DNA of 64,000 bases from Citrobacter amalonaticus (GCF_001559075.2 NZ_CP014015.2:1054001-1118000); one strand, 5' to 3'. Positions 25,404 to 34,862 are shown, counted from the first letter of the stretch. Program-made: numbers and translations. Notes: a model not told the origin generated them from the sequence alone.

Positions 25404-25677
25404 ATATCCTCCACATTCATATGCTTTTATCTTTCTGTTATTAATGAATCGCGTTTGAATTAACACATACAATCATGCAATACAAAAAACAGAACAATAG
25501 ACAATATGAATTGTTTATCCCTGGTGTTTTTGCTTTAATTCCGTAAGATGCGGTTATACAACTATCACGGGGTATAATACAAGTCGATATTGTCGATAGG
25601 TACGTCGCATTCCAGAACAGGATATTAAACATTGTTATTTTATATACGAATTTTTTATTTATCCAAATTTGGACAAG
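25404..25677 (-). promoter_or_regulatory. AT-rich upstream region of yjjQ-bglJ
   Basis: This 274-bp stretch between yjjQ and pobR is visibly richer in A and T than the rest of the window, with long runs such as TTTTATATACGAATTTTTTA. No gene is seen. By analogy with E. coli it probably contains the H-NS-bound yjjQ-bglJ promoter. Confidence 0.5.
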
Positions 25678-26556
25678 CTATTTATTCTTAATAAATTCCC
25701 GGTATGCCTTCGGAGACAACGCGGAATGTTTTTTAAAGAACCGGGAAAAATAGGTAACATCGCTGAATCCCAGATAGTCGGAGATCTGGCTTACGGTCAT
25801 GCTGGTATATTGCAGGCTACGTTTGGCTTCGAGCATCAACCGCTGATGCAAAACGCTTAATGCACTGCAATGATGAAATTCACGGCATAACTGATTCAGG
25901 TAATTTGCAGAAAGCCCGATTCGATGCGCGTATTCTGCCAGGGGAAGATGTTCGCGATAGTGGCTCTCAATCTGCCGGGCAAAAAGGCGTATTGCGCTAC
26001 GCCGACGTGCCAGGGTGTCATTCGGTGGCTGAACCGGTCGACTCTGCCGACGAAGCCAGACCAGCAGCGCACTCAGCAATGAAAACAACATCATTTCCCG
26101 CGCCTCGTTATCCGTCTGATACTCCCTCTGTAAAGCGGAAAACAGCGTGCGGATGTGGCTGCGAGACTGAGCCACCGGCACGCACTGAGGGGTATTCAGC
26201 AATGGCAACGGCTGTGGGAACTGAGACTCCAGGCGGCCAATCAGCGGTAACGCCAGAGAAAGCACGTAACCCTGAGTTCCGGGGGAAAAGCGAAAACCGT
26301 GGACACAAAGCGCAGGGACGACCTGAATACAGGCATCACGCATCACCGTCGTCTGCCCCTCGATTTCAATCGTTGCCTCACCCCGATGCAAGTAGAGCAA
26401 CTGGACGATCTCCGCATGCTGATGCACCCGAATATGCCACTCATATAAACTGCTGCGCTGATGAATTGATTCGCAGTGCAGCAGGTCGGGAGTGGGCCAT
26501 CCCTGTTGTTCACCATACAATTTAAAGACAGGGATAATGTCAGCCGGTTGCATCAT
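25678..26556 (-). CDS. pobR: AraC-family activator PobR (4-hydroxybenzoate)
   Basis: This 292-residue AraC/XylS regulator likely activates pobA in response to 4-hydroxybenzoate. An N-terminal cupin-like effector domain (HQHAEIVQLLYLHRGEATIE) is followed by a C-terminal double HTH, including IGLSANYLNQLCREFH and VSQISDYLGFSDVTYFSRFFKKH (about residues 218-280). It follows pobA by 9 bases on the same strand, so regulator and enzyme probably share a transcript. The naming rests on pobA linkage and general resemblance to AraC-type PobR. Confidence 0.82.
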   Translation of the reverse strand: MMQPADIIPVFKLYGEQQGWPTPDLLHCESIHQRSSLYEWHIRVHQHAEIVQLLYLHRGEATIEIEGQTTVMRDACIQVVPALCVHGFRFSPGTQGYVLSLALPLIGRLESQFPQPLPLLNTPQCVPVAQSRSHIRTLFSALQREYQTDNEAREMMLFSLLSALLVWLRRQSRPVQPPNDTLARRRSAIRLFARQIESHYREHLPLAEYAHRIGLSANYLNQLCREFHHCSALSVLHQRLMLEAKRSLQYTSMTVSQISDYLGFSDVTYFSRFFKKHSALSPKAYREFIKNK

Positions 26557-26565
26557 TTTTCCTCA

Positions 26566-27753
26566 TTACTCACCAATCTTTTCGTAAGGCAGTCCGACGT
26601 AATTCTCCGCGATCGTCGTCAGTCCAGCCCGCGAGCCCAGATAGTACTGACGATCCGCCTCCTGCATCTTGCGATCAAAATCGCTCTTTTCCTGAAAATC
26701 ATGCAGCAGATGGGTCATAAACCAGCTGAAACGCTCCCCTTTCCATACCCGGTTCAGCGCCAGCCGGGAATAGGTCACCAGCAGGTCGCTACGCCCGTGC
26801 TGATAGTACTGCGTCAAAATACGCCACAAATAATTCACGTCTGACGCGGCCAGATTCAGTCCTTTTGCACCAGTCGGCGGAACGATATGCGCCGCATCAC
26901 CGACCAGAAAGAGCTTGCCATACTGCATCGGTTCCACCACGTAGCTACGTAATGGCGCGATACTCTTTTCAAGTGAGTGACCAGTCACTAACTTCGTGGC
27001 CAGTTCATCAGGCAGACGCCGTTTCAGCTCGCCCCAGAAACGCTCATCGCTCCAGGAGTCCACCTGCTCACTGAGCGGGACCTGCAAATAGTAGCGACTT
27101 CTGGTTAGTGAGCGCTGACTACAAAGTACAAATCCGCGCTCATGATGCGCATAAATCAACTCCGGATTGACCGGCGGCGTATCGGCCAGCAAACCCAGCC
27201 AGCCAAACGGCCAGATGCTTTCGTACTCGCGAATGACATCACGCGGAATACTTTGTCGGGAAACGCCGTGGAATCCATCACACCCGGCAATGAAGTCGCA
27301 CTCTATGCGGCACTTCTCCCCTTCCTTCTCAAATGTGACCGAAGGACGGTCACTTTTAGCATCGTGAATCTCTACCTGCTGAACGCCATAAATCGTAGGC
27401 GCACCACAGTCGTTACGCGCCTGCATCAGGTCCCGTGTGACTTCCGTTTGTCCGTAGACCATCACGCTTTTGCCGCCGGTCAATTCGCTCAGCGCGACGG
27501 GAATGCGTTTGCCATCAAAAATAAACTCAACGCCATGATGTACCAGACCTTCGCTGTCCATGCGCTGCGCCACACCCGCTTCCCGCAAAAGCGAAACCGT
27601 CCCACTCTCGAGGATCCCCGCCCGGATGCGCCCCAGCACATACTCCGGCGTCTGACGTTCAATGATAAGAGTGCGGATCCCCACCTTATGCAGTAACTGC
27701 CCCAGCAGCAGGCCGGAAGGCCCTGCCCCAATAATTGCGACCTGAGTTTTCAT
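26566..27753 (-). CDS. pobA: 4-hydroxybenzoate 3-monooxygenase PobA
   Basis: PobA hydroxylates 4-hydroxybenzoate to protocatechuate using NADPH, O2 and FAD. The 395-residue protein matches the Pseudomonas family in length and sequence. It has the FAD dinucleotide fold GAGPSGLLLG near the N-terminus, the GCDGFHGVSR segment with the DG motif, and GDAAHIVPPTGAKGLNLA (about residues 285-302). The start MKTQVAIIGA follows GTGAGGAATGTG; six upstream codons are open. No protocatechuate-cleavage (pca) genes occur in the window. The gene sits where yjjQ and yjjP are adjacent in E. coli. Confidence 0.95.
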   Translation of the reverse strand: MKTQVAIIGAGPSGLLLGQLLHKVGIRTLIIERQTPEYVLGRIRAGILESGTVSLLREAGVAQRMDSEGLVHHGVEFIFDGKRIPVALSELTGGKSVMVYGQTEVTRDLMQARNDCGAPTIYGVQQVEIHDAKSDRPSVTFEKEGEKCRIECDFIAGCDGFHGVSRQSIPRDVIREYESIWPFGWLGLLADTPPVNPELIYAHHERGFVLCSQRSLTRSRYYLQVPLSEQVDSWSDERFWGELKRRLPDELATKLVTGHSLEKSIAPLRSYVVEPMQYGKLFLVGDAAHIVPPTGAKGLNLAASDVNYLWRILTQYYQHGRSDLLVTYSRLALNRVWKGERFSWFMTHLLHDFQEKSDFDRKMQEADRQYYLGSRAGLTTIAENYVGLPYEKIGE

Positions 27754-27810
27754 CACATTCCTCACCTGCATCGTTGATTATTTGTTTAATCAATGTTGAA
27801 TAAAAGTTTC

Positions 27811-27878
27811 AAATTGCATTTTTGATAAGCAGGCACAGAAAAAGAAGGTCTAAATGCGGTTAAAAATTGCACTTTTCA
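27811..27878 (-). promoter_or_regulatory. Direct repeats upstream of pobA, candidate PobR sites
   Basis: AAATTGCATTTTTGA (27811-27825) and AAATTGCACTTTTCA (27864-27878) are direct repeats spaced 53 bp apart, about five helical turns, in the 295-bp region between pobA and divergent yjjP. AraC-family activators often use such repeats. No binding data are available, so this is inference. Confidence 0.45.
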
Positions 27879-28048
27879 CCGATTTAGCAAAACTGTGGCG
27901 CGGTTCAAATTCTGACCACCGTAGAGCAGGTTCTTTTTTCAACAGAAAGATTGATCTCAGCCGGAGCCAAAAAATGCGCGCTTCGTGATACAAAGGAGTC
28001 TTTCGTCATTCGACAGTACGCAACGCGTCTTTTCAGCCAGGGCGAGTC

Positions 28049-28825
28049 ATGCAAGAAGAGCAGTCATTACAGCGAACGGTTACACGGTTATGCATTCAGT
28101 GTGGGCTTTTTTTACTGCAACACGGCGCGGAGAGCGCATTGGTTGATGAACTCTCTACCCGACTTGGGCTGGCATTGGGAATGGACAGCGTCGAAAGCGC
28201 TATCTCCTCCAATGCTATCGTTCTGACCACCATTAAAGATGGGCAATGCCTGACCTCCACGCGAAAAAACCAGGATCGCGGCATTAATATGCACGTGGTC
28301 ACTGAGGTTCAGCACATCGTCATTCTCGCAGAACACAAGCTGCTGGATTACAAAGACGTCGAGAGGCGCTTCAGTCAGGTCAGACCCCTGCGTTATCCGC
28401 GCTGGCTGGTCGCATTGATGGTCGGTCTCTCCTGCGCCTGTTTCTGCAAGCTGAATAACGGCGGTTGGGACGGCGCGGTGATTACCTTTTTTGCCAGTAT
28501 GGTGGCAATGTATATTCGTCAAATCCTGGCGCATCGCCATTTGCATCCACAAATCAACTTTTGCGTCACGGCTTTTGTCGCGACCACCATTTCCGGTCTG
28601 ATGTTGCACCTTCCCACCTTTAGCCAGACGCCCACGGTGGCGATGGCCGCCAGCGTCCTGCTGCTGGTTCCCGGTTTTCCGCTGATCAACGCGGTGGCGG
28701 ATATGTTTAAAGGACACATCAATACCGGCCTGGCGCGCTGGGCGATCGCCAGCCTGCTGACGCTCGCAACCTGCGTGGGCGTGGTCATGGCGCTGACACT
28801 TTGGGGGCTTCGCGGATGGGTATAA
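28049..28825 (+). CDS. yjjP: Inner membrane protein YjjP (ThrE-type exporter subunit)
   Basis: YjjP and YjjB together form a split ThrE-family exporter, reported to export succinate in E. coli. The 258-residue product has a soluble N-terminal region with the family signature HGAESALVDELSTRLG. About five transmembrane helices follow from residue 118 onward, including VPGFPLINAVADMFKGH. yjjB overlaps its end by 10 bases, which supports a coupled two-subunit carrier. Confidence 0.92.
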   Translation: MQEEQSLQRTVTRLCIQCGLFLLQHGAESALVDELSTRLGLALGMDSVESAISSNAIVLTTIKDGQCLTSTRKNQDRGINMHVVTEVQHIVILAEHKLLDYKDVERRFSQVRPLRYPRWLVALMVGLSCACFCKLNNGGWDGAVITFFASMVAMYIRQILAHRHLHPQINFCVTAFVATTISGLMLHLPTFSQTPTVAMAASVLLLVPGFPLINAVADMFKGHINTGLARWAIASLLTLATCVGVVMALTLWGLRGWV

Positions 28826-29289
28826 TCGATTTCATTCTCGCGCTGTTGCAGGACATGCTGCTTTCCGCGATCCCCGCACTGGGGTTTGCGATGGTCTTTA
28901 ACGTCCCTCACCGCGCCCTGCCCTGGTGTGCGCTGCTCGGTGCGCTCGGTCACGGTTCGCGCATGGTGATGATGACCGCCGGGTTTAATATTGAATGGTC
29001 AACGTTTGTCGCCTCGCTGCTTGTCGGCAGTATCGGCATCCAATGGTCACGCTGGTATCTCGCGCATCCCAAAGTGTTTACCGTTGCGGCAGTGATCCCG
29101 ATGTTCCCGGGAATTTCAGCCTACACGGCAATGATCTCTGCGGTGAAAATCAGCCACTTCGGCTACAGCGAACCGTTGATGATTACGCTGCTGACCAATT
29201 TCCTGAAAGCCTCGTCGATTGTCGGCGCGCTTTCGATCGGACTCTCTGTGCCCGGCCTGTGGCTCTACCGAAAACGTCCACGCGTTTAA
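28816..29289 (+). CDS. yjjB: Inner membrane protein YjjB (ThrE-type exporter subunit)
   Basis: The 157-residue membrane protein is the small partner of YjjP, with about five helices and the conserved PMFPGISAYTAM segment (about residues 94-105). The start MGIIDFILAL overlaps yjjP by 10 bases; a start five codons earlier is open but less like the family. A GC hairpin (29295-29316) lies between it and dnaT, and dnaT-dnaC probably have their own promoter in the 96-bp gap or are read through. Confidence 0.92.
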   Translation: MGIIDFILALLQDMLLSAIPALGFAMVFNVPHRALPWCALLGALGHGSRMVMMTAGFNIEWSTFVASLLVGSIGIQWSRWYLAHPKVFTVAAVIPMFPGISAYTAMISAVKISHFGYSEPLMITLLTNFLKASSIVGALSIGLSVPGLWLYRKRPRV

Positions 29290-29385
29290 TCGCCGCGGCA
29301 GGCGCATCCCTGCCGCTCCTCCTCATCGGTGTGTTACTATAGAAGCAGTGTCCCTTCTCGGTTGCAGTCGGTATTGAGAAACATT

Positions 29386-29925
29386 ATGTCATCCAGAATT
29401 TTGACCCCGGACGTCATTGGTATTGACGCCTTATTACACGATCACCAGACAGTGCTGGCGAAGTCTGAAGCTGGCGCGGTGGCGGTGTTTGCCAATAACG
29501 CCCCGGCCTTTTATGCGCTGACCCCCGCACGCCTGGCGCAACTGCTGGCGCTCGAAGAAAAGCTCACCCGCCCAGGGAGTGATGTGGCGCTGGATGCGCA
29601 GTTTTATGAAGAACCGCAACCTGTGCCGGTCGCCGTACCGCTGGGGAAATTCGCCATGTATCCCGCCTGGCAGCCGGATGCTGACTTTCAGCGTCAGGCC
29701 GCGCTGTGGGGCGTGGCATTAAGAGAGCCGGTCACCGCCGAAGAGCTGGCCTCGTTCGTGGCCTACTGGCAAGCGGAAGGCAAAGTGTTCCATCACGTGC
29801 AATGGCAGCAAAAACTGGCGCGCAGCGTCCAGATCGGCCGCGCGAGCAACGGTGGCCTGCCGAAGCGCGATGTGAACACGGTCAGCGAACCAGATAATCA
29901 AATTCCACCGGGTTTTAGAGGTTAA
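29386..29925 (+). CDS. dnaT: Primosomal protein DnaT
   Basis: DnaT takes part in PriA-dependent primosome assembly at restarted replication forks, before DnaC loads DnaB. The 179-residue product starts MSSRILTPDVIGIDALLHDH and ends DNQIPPGFRG, matching E. coli in length. It has an N-terminal oligomerisation domain and a C-terminal DNA-binding region (about 89-179). It lies two bases upstream of dnaC. The frame is open 19 codons further upstream. Confidence 0.96.
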   Translation: MSSRILTPDVIGIDALLHDHQTVLAKSEAGAVAVFANNAPAFYALTPARLAQLLALEEKLTRPGSDVALDAQFYEEPQPVPVAVPLGKFAMYPAWQPDADFQRQAALWGVALREPVTAEELASFVAYWQAEGKVFHHVQWQQKLARSVQIGRASNGGLPKRDVNTVSEPDNQIPPGFRG

Positions 29926-29927
29926 CC

Positions 29928-30665
29928 ATGAAAAACGTTGGCGATCTGATGAAACGTCTGCAAAAAATGATGCCCGCCCATATCGAACCGGCGTTCAAAA
30001 CGGGTGAAGAGCTACTGGCGTGGCAAAAGGAGCAAGGCGAAATTCGCGCCGCCGCACTGGCTCGCGAAAATCGGGCGATGAAAATGCAGCGCACTTTTAA
30101 CCGTTCCGGCATCCGTCCGTTACATCAAAACTGCTCGTTCGATAACTATCATGTGGAATGCGAAGGCCAGATGAATGCGCTAAGCAAAGCGCGCCAGTAT
30201 GTGGAAGAGTTCGATGGCAACATCGCCAGTTTTATCTTCTCCGGCAAACCGGGGACGGGGAAAAACCACCTCGCCGCGGCAATCTGCAACGAGCTGCTGC
30301 TGCGCGGAAAGTCGGTGCTGATTATCACCGTGGCGGACATCATGTCGGCGATGAAAGAGACGTTCAGCAATCGCCAAACCAGTGAAGAGCAGTTGCTGAA
30401 CGATCTCAGCAATGTTGATCTGCTGGTCATTGATGAGATCGGCGTGCAAACCGAATCGCGCTATGAAAAGGTGATCATCAACCAGATCGTCGATCGTCGT
30501 TCCTCTTCAAAACGCCCGACCGGCATGCTCACCAACAGCAACATGGAAGAAATGACCAAGCTGCTGGGTGAACGCGTGATGGATCGCATGCGACTGGGTA
30601 ACAGCCTGTGGGTAATCTTCAACTGGGATAGTTTCCGCAGTCGGGTAACTGGCAAAGAGTATTAA
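29928..30665 (+). CDS. dnaC: DNA replication helicase loader DnaC
   Basis: DnaC is the AAA+ loader that places the DnaB helicase on single-stranded DNA. The 245-residue protein has the N-terminal DnaB-binding region, a Walker A GKPGTGKNH (Lys112), Walker B LLVIDEIG (about residues 165-172) and an arginine-rich C-terminal module (GERVMDRMRLG). It is two bases after dnaT and is nearly identical to E. coli DnaC. Confidence 0.98.
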   Translation: MKNVGDLMKRLQKMMPAHIEPAFKTGEELLAWQKEQGEIRAAALARENRAMKMQRTFNRSGIRPLHQNCSFDNYHVECEGQMNALSKARQYVEEFDGNIASFIFSGKPGTGKNHLAAAICNELLLRGKSVLIITVADIMSAMKETFSNRQTSEEQLLNDLSNVDLLVIDEIGVQTESRYEKVIINQIVDRRSSSKRPTGMLTNSNMEEMTKLLGERVMDRMRLGNSLWVIFNWDSFRSRVTGKEY

Positions 30666-30725
30666 GACCATTCTTAGACTTAGCAGCGCTATACTCCGAC
30701 GAAGGTCTATACACGAGTAATCACA

Positions 30726-31217
30726 ATGAAAACGACAAAACGTTTGCTGTGCTGCGCAATCGCGGCCAGCGCCTGCTTCGCAGCCAATACTTTCGCCGCC
30801 TCCTGGCAAGACTCGCTCTCCAGCGCCGCCAGCGAACTGAGCAAGCAGAGTACCACCTCATCGCAAAGCGGCACCTCGCTCTCTTCCCTGACCAGCCTGC
30901 TGAACGGCGGCAACCAGGCGCTGAGTGCGAACAATATGAATAACGCCGCCGGGATTTTGCAATACTGCGCGAAGCAGAAGCTGGCGTCCGTTACCGATGC
31001 GGAAAATGTGAAAAATCAGGTACTGGATAAACTGGGCCTCGGCGCAACCGAGCAAAAGCAGGACACCAACTATCTGGACGGTATTCAGGGTCTGCTCAAT
31101 ACCAAAGACGGTCAGCAGCTTAACCTGAACAATATCGGCAGCACGCCGCTCGCGGAAAAAGTGAAAACCAAAGCCTGTGACCTGGTGCTCAAACAGGGTA
31201 TGAACTTTATTTCCTGA
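30726..31217 (+). CDS. yjjA: Periplasmic protein YjjA (DUF2501)
   Basis: The 163-residue product has a signal peptide (MKTTKRLLCCAIAASACFAA NTFAA, cleavage near residue 24). It continues with a serine-rich segment, then a conserved DUF2501 region (NNMNNAAGILQYCAKQKLAS...ACDLVLKQGMNFIS) with two cysteines that could form a disulfide. It matches E. coli YjjA, of unknown function. It lies 60 bases after dnaC. A possible own promoter (TATACT near 30691) is visible. Confidence 0.88.
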   Translation: MKTTKRLLCCAIAASACFAANTFAASWQDSLSSAASELSKQSTTSSQSGTSLSSLTSLLNGGNQALSANNMNNAAGILQYCAKQKLASVTDAENVKNQVLDKLGLGATEQKQDTNYLDGIQGLLNTKDGQQLNLNNIGSTPLAEKVKTKACDLVLKQGMNFIS

Positions 31218-31221
31218 TCCC

Positions 31222-31490
31222 CGACGCCGCGTTTTGGCCGTTTTCTGCCAGACGCGGCGCGTCTCTCTCCCTTTTCCCCCTTCCCCTTTACTCATCCCAG
31301 TTATGGCGGGGAGTGACGGCGATCAAAAAAGTCTATATCTAAACCAATTCTGAATAACAACGTAATTAAATGTCACTAGAATTGCAGCTAAGTGACAACC
31401 CCATTACATTGTACTTTCTGTAAACGCTAATCTGCCAGTCGAAGGCCTGGTTTAGAGCCTTATCACAAGGCTATTTGTGAGGATCGTCCG
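31222..31490. other. Intergenic region yjjA-opgB
   Basis: A GC-rich inverted repeat (CGCCGCGT ... ACGCGGCG, about 31225-31260) follows yjjA and may terminate it, although the T tract is weak. The remaining 200 bases are moderately AT-rich and should hold the opgB promoter. No gene is seen. Confidence 0.5.
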
Positions 31491-33782
31491 TTGTCTGAGT
31501 TACTCTCCATCGCGCTGTTTCTTGCCTCTGTACTGATTTATGCCTGGAAAGCGGGTCGCAACACTTGGTGGTTTGTCGCCACCCTGACGGTGCTGGGACT
31601 TTTTGTGGTTCTCAATATCACGCTTTTCGCCAGCGACTATTTCACGGGTGATGGCATTAACGATGCAGTACTCTACACGTTGACGAACAGTCTGACAGGG
31701 GCCGGTGTCGGCAAATACATTCTGCCGGGTATCGGCATTGCGCTGGCGTTAGTGGCGGTTTTTGGCACGCTGGGCTGGGTGCTGCGTCGTCGCCGTCATC
31801 ATCCCCACCATTTTGGTTACAGCCTGCTGGCCCTGCTGTTGGCGCTGGGCTCCGTCGATGCCAGCCCGGCATTTCGTCAGATAAGCGAACTGGTCAAATC
31901 TCAGACCCGCGATGGCGATCCTGATTTCGCAGCCTACTATAAAGAACCGGCGAAAAGCATTCCTGACCCGAAACTGAATCTGGTGTACATCTACGGTGAA
32001 AGCCTGGAACGTACCTATTTCGACAATGAGGCCTTCCCGGAACTCACTCCGGAACTCGGCGCGTTGAAAAACGAAGGCATGGATTTCAGCCACACCCAAC
32101 AGTTACCGGGTACAGACTACACCATCGCCGGGATGGTCGCGTCCCAGTGCGGCATTCCCCTGTTCGCGCCGTTTGAAGGCAACGCGTCGGCGTCAGTCTC
32201 CAGCTTCTTCCCGCAAAATATCTGCCTCGGGGATATTCTGAAAAACTCCGGCTACCAGAACCACTTTGTGCAAGGGGCAAACCTGCGTTTCGCCGGGAAA
32301 GACGTGTTCCTGAAGTCCCACGGCTTCGATTATCTGTATGGCGCCGAAGAGTTAAAAAGCGTCGTTGCCGATCCGAATTACCGCAACGACTGGGGCTTCT
32401 ATGACGATACGGTACTGGATGAAGCGTGGAAGAAGTTCGAAGCACTCTCCCGTTCCGGCCAGCGTTTTTCGTTGTTTACCCTGACCGTCGATACCCATCA
32501 TCCGGACGGTTTTATTTCGCGTGCCTGTCAGCGCAAACGCTATGATTTCGACGGTAAACCCAACCAGTCTTTTAGCGCCGTCAGCTGTAGTCAGGAAAAT
32601 ATCGCGGCATTTATCAATAAAATCAAAGCCTCACCGTGGTTTAAAGATACGGTGATCGTGGTCTCTTCAGACCATCTGGCGATGAACAACAGCGCATGGA
32701 AATACCTGAACAAGCAGGATCGCAACAACCTGTTCTTCGTGATACGTGGCGATAAACCTCAGCAGGAGACGCTGGCGGTCAAGCGTAACACCATGGATAA
32801 CGGTGCCACGGTGCTGGATATTCTCGGTGGCGATAACTTTATCGGCCTCGGGCGTAGTAGCCTGTCAGGTCAGTCGATGTCGGAAGTGTTCCTCAACAGC
32901 AAAGAAAAGATCCTCGCCATGAAGCCGGATATCATTCGCCTGTGGAACTTCCCGAAAGAGATGAAAGATTTCACCGTCGACCGGGATAAAAATATGATCG
33001 CCTTCTCCGGCAGCCATTTCCGTCTGCCGCTGCTGCTGCGGGTGTCGGATAAGCGCGTCGAGCCACTGCCGGAAAGTGAATACTCCGCCCCGCTGCGCTA
33101 CCAGCTTGCCGACTTTGCCCCGCGAGATAACTTCGTCTGGGTCGATCGCTGCTACAAGATGGGCCAGTTGTGGTCACCGGAACTGGCTCTCTCAACCGAC
33201 TGGTGCGTCTCGCAGGGTCAGCTTGGCGGTGAGCAAATCGTCCAGCATGTTGATAAAGCGCAGTGGAAAGGCAAAACGGCCTTTAAAGACACGGTTATCG
33301 ACATGGAACGCTATAAAGGCAACGTCGATACCCTGAAAATCGTCGACAACGACATCCGCTATAAAGCCGACAGCTTTGTCTTCAACGTGGCAGGCGCGCC
33401 GGAAGAGGTGAAGCAGTTCAGTGGGATTTCTCGTCCGGAATCCTGGGGGCGCTGGTCCAACGCGCAACTGGCGGAAGAAGTGAAGATCGAATACAAACAG
33501 CCGCTGCCGAAAAAATTCGATCTGGTGATCACCGCCAAAGCCTTCGGCGACAATGCGAATCGTCCAATTCCGGTGCGCGTAGGCAAGGAAGAGCAGACGC
33601 TGGTGTTAAGTCACGATGTCACCACCACCACGCTGCATTTCGACAACCCGACGCAGGCGGATACGCTGGTGATTGTCCCGCCCGATCCAGTCTCAACCAA
33701 CGAAGGCAACATTCTCGGTCACTCGCCGCGTAAGCTGGGGATCGGGATGGTAGAAATCAAAGTGGTCAGCGCTCAGGGCTGA
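31491..33782 (+). CDS. opgB: Phosphatidylglycerol-membrane-oligosaccharide glycerophosphotransferase OpgB (MdoB)
   Basis: OpgB transfers phosphoglycerol from phosphatidylglycerol to osmoregulated periplasmic glucans. The 763-residue protein has three to four N-terminal transmembrane helices (residues 1-125) and a large periplasmic sulfatase/alkaline-phosphatase-fold domain. The domain includes NLVYIYGESLERTYF (metal and nucleophile region near residue 170), GTDYTIAGM and VVSSDHLAMNN. The start is TTG preceded by GTGAGGATCG, the same unusual start as in E. coli. No partner gene follows on this strand. Confidence 0.96.
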   Translation: MSELLSIALFLASVLIYAWKAGRNTWWFVATLTVLGLFVVLNITLFASDYFTGDGINDAVLYTLTNSLTGAGVGKYILPGIGIALALVAVFGTLGWVLRRRRHHPHHFGYSLLALLLALGSVDASPAFRQISELVKSQTRDGDPDFAAYYKEPAKSIPDPKLNLVYIYGESLERTYFDNEAFPELTPELGALKNEGMDFSHTQQLPGTDYTIAGMVASQCGIPLFAPFEGNASASVSSFFPQNICLGDILKNSGYQNHFVQGANLRFAGKDVFLKSHGFDYLYGAEELKSVVADPNYRNDWGFYDDTVLDEAWKKFEALSRSGQRFSLFTLTVDTHHPDGFISRACQRKRYDFDGKPNQSFSAVSCSQENIAAFINKIKASPWFKDTVIVVSSDHLAMNNSAWKYLNKQDRNNLFFVIRGDKPQQETLAVKRNTMDNGATVLDILGGDNFIGLGRSSLSGQSMSEVFLNSKEKILAMKPDIIRLWNFPKEMKDFTVDRDKNMIAFSGSHFRLPLLLRVSDKRVEPLPESEYSAPLRYQLADFAPRDNFVWVDRCYKMGQLWSPELALSTDWCVSQGQLGGEQIVQHVDKAQWKGKTAFKDTVIDMERYKGNVDTLKIVDNDIRYKADSFVFNVAGAPEEVKQFSGISRPESWGRWSNAQLAEEVKIEYKQPLPKKFDLVITAKAFGDNANRPIPVRVGKEEQTLVLSHDVTTTTLHFDNPTQADTLVIVPPDPVSTNEGNILGHSPRKLGIGMVEIKVVSAQG

Positions 33783-33793
33783 CCACCGACAAT

Positions 33794-33828
33794 AAAAAAA
33801 ACAGCGCCCAACACAACTCCGGGCGCTG
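33794..33828 (-). terminator. Rho-independent terminator of lgoD
   Basis: CAGCGCCC and GGGCGCTG form an 8-bp stem. On the minus strand it is followed by eight T. It lies just past the lgoD stop and between the converging opgB and lgoD genes. Confidence 0.85.
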
Positions 33829-33839
33829 CATGGCAATCG

Positions 33840-34862
33840 TCAGAACGTAATCACCCCTTTGATCAACGCCCGGTTGTTAATCACATCGTGTTCGAAGATA
33901 TCCGCAAGCTGGCTGAACGGATAGCGATGCGTAAGCATCATTTCAGCGCTCAGTTTGCCTTCTGCCATCAGTCGTCCAACCTTCGCAAAATCCTCCGGCG
34001 TGGCGTTACGGCTGCCCATCATGGTGGTCTCTTTCTTGTGAAATTCCGGGTCAGAGAACTGTAAATCGCCTTTAAACAACCCGACAAAGACAATGGTGCC
34101 GCCGTGACGAATCAGATTCACGCTATTGTTCATGGCATGCTGGTTACCCGTCGCATCGAGCACTTTCTGCGCCAGAGAACCGCCAAACTGCGCACGCAGT
34201 TGAGCCTCAAAATCTGCCGCAGAGGGATCCACCACCGGCAGGTCAAGACGCGAAGCAACGTGTTCGCGACGCGCGGCACTGGTATCGGCGACCACCACCT
34301 GCGCCCCCTCCGCTTTGGCGATAGCCGCCGCGCCGATCCCAATCGGTCCGGCTCCGACGACCAGTACCTGCTCACCGGGGACGATTGCCGCCCGACGTAC
34401 CGCATGTGCGCTAATCGCATAAGGCTCGATCAACGCCGCTGCCTGAGGATCAATCCCCTCTGCCAGCAGCAGGTTGGTCGCCGGCACGCTGAGATACTCG
34501 CTAAACCCTCCGTCCTGATGCACGCCGATCACGGAGATCTTCTCGCAGCAGTTCGTTCGCCCTCCCAGACACGCTGGGCACTGCTGACAGGCGACATAAG
34601 GGATCACCGCCACCTGCTGACCCACTTTAAACTGCGTCACCTTCTCGCCGAGCGTCACAATATCCCCACATATTTCATGGCCTAACACGCGTGGATAACT
34701 GAAAAAAGGTTGATTACCTCCCCAGGCATGAATATCGGTTCCGCAAATACCGACAGACTTAATTTTAATTAGCGCTTCATGTTTATCCGGAATCGGAATA
34801 TCGCGTTTCTCATGAATTAATTTTTTGGGTTCCTGGCAAATCAACATATTCATTGTGGACAT
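33840..34862 (-). CDS. lgoD: L-galactonate 5-dehydrogenase LgoD
   Basis: LgoD oxidises L-galactonate to tagaturonate, feeding hexuronate catabolism. The 340-residue medium-chain zinc dehydrogenase has catalytic ligands Cys40, His62 and Glu63 (GICGTDIHAW, LGHEICG) and structural zinc cysteines 92/95/98/106. Its Rossmann motif is VVGAGPIGIGA (about residues 168-178). It matches E. coli YjjN/LgoD closely. The start MSTMNMLICQ is chosen by homology; 31 upstream codons are open. It is divergent from lgoR across 139 bp with a candidate operator. Confidence 0.92.
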   Translation of the reverse strand: MSTMNMLICQEPKKLIHEKRDIPIPDKHEALIKIKSVGICGTDIHAWGGNQPFFSYPRVLGHEICGDIVTLGEKVTQFKVGQQVAVIPYVACQQCPACLGGRTNCCEKISVIGVHQDGGFSEYLSVPATNLLLAEGIDPQAAALIEPYAISAHAVRRAAIVPGEQVLVVGAGPIGIGAAAIAKAEGAQVVVADTSAARREHVASRLDLPVVDPSAADFEAQLRAQFGGSLAQKVLDATGNQHAMNNSVNLIRHGGTIVFVGLFKGDLQFSDPEFHKKETTMMGSRNATPEDFAKVGRLMAEGKLSAEMMLTHRYPFSQLADIFEHDVINNRALIKGVITF

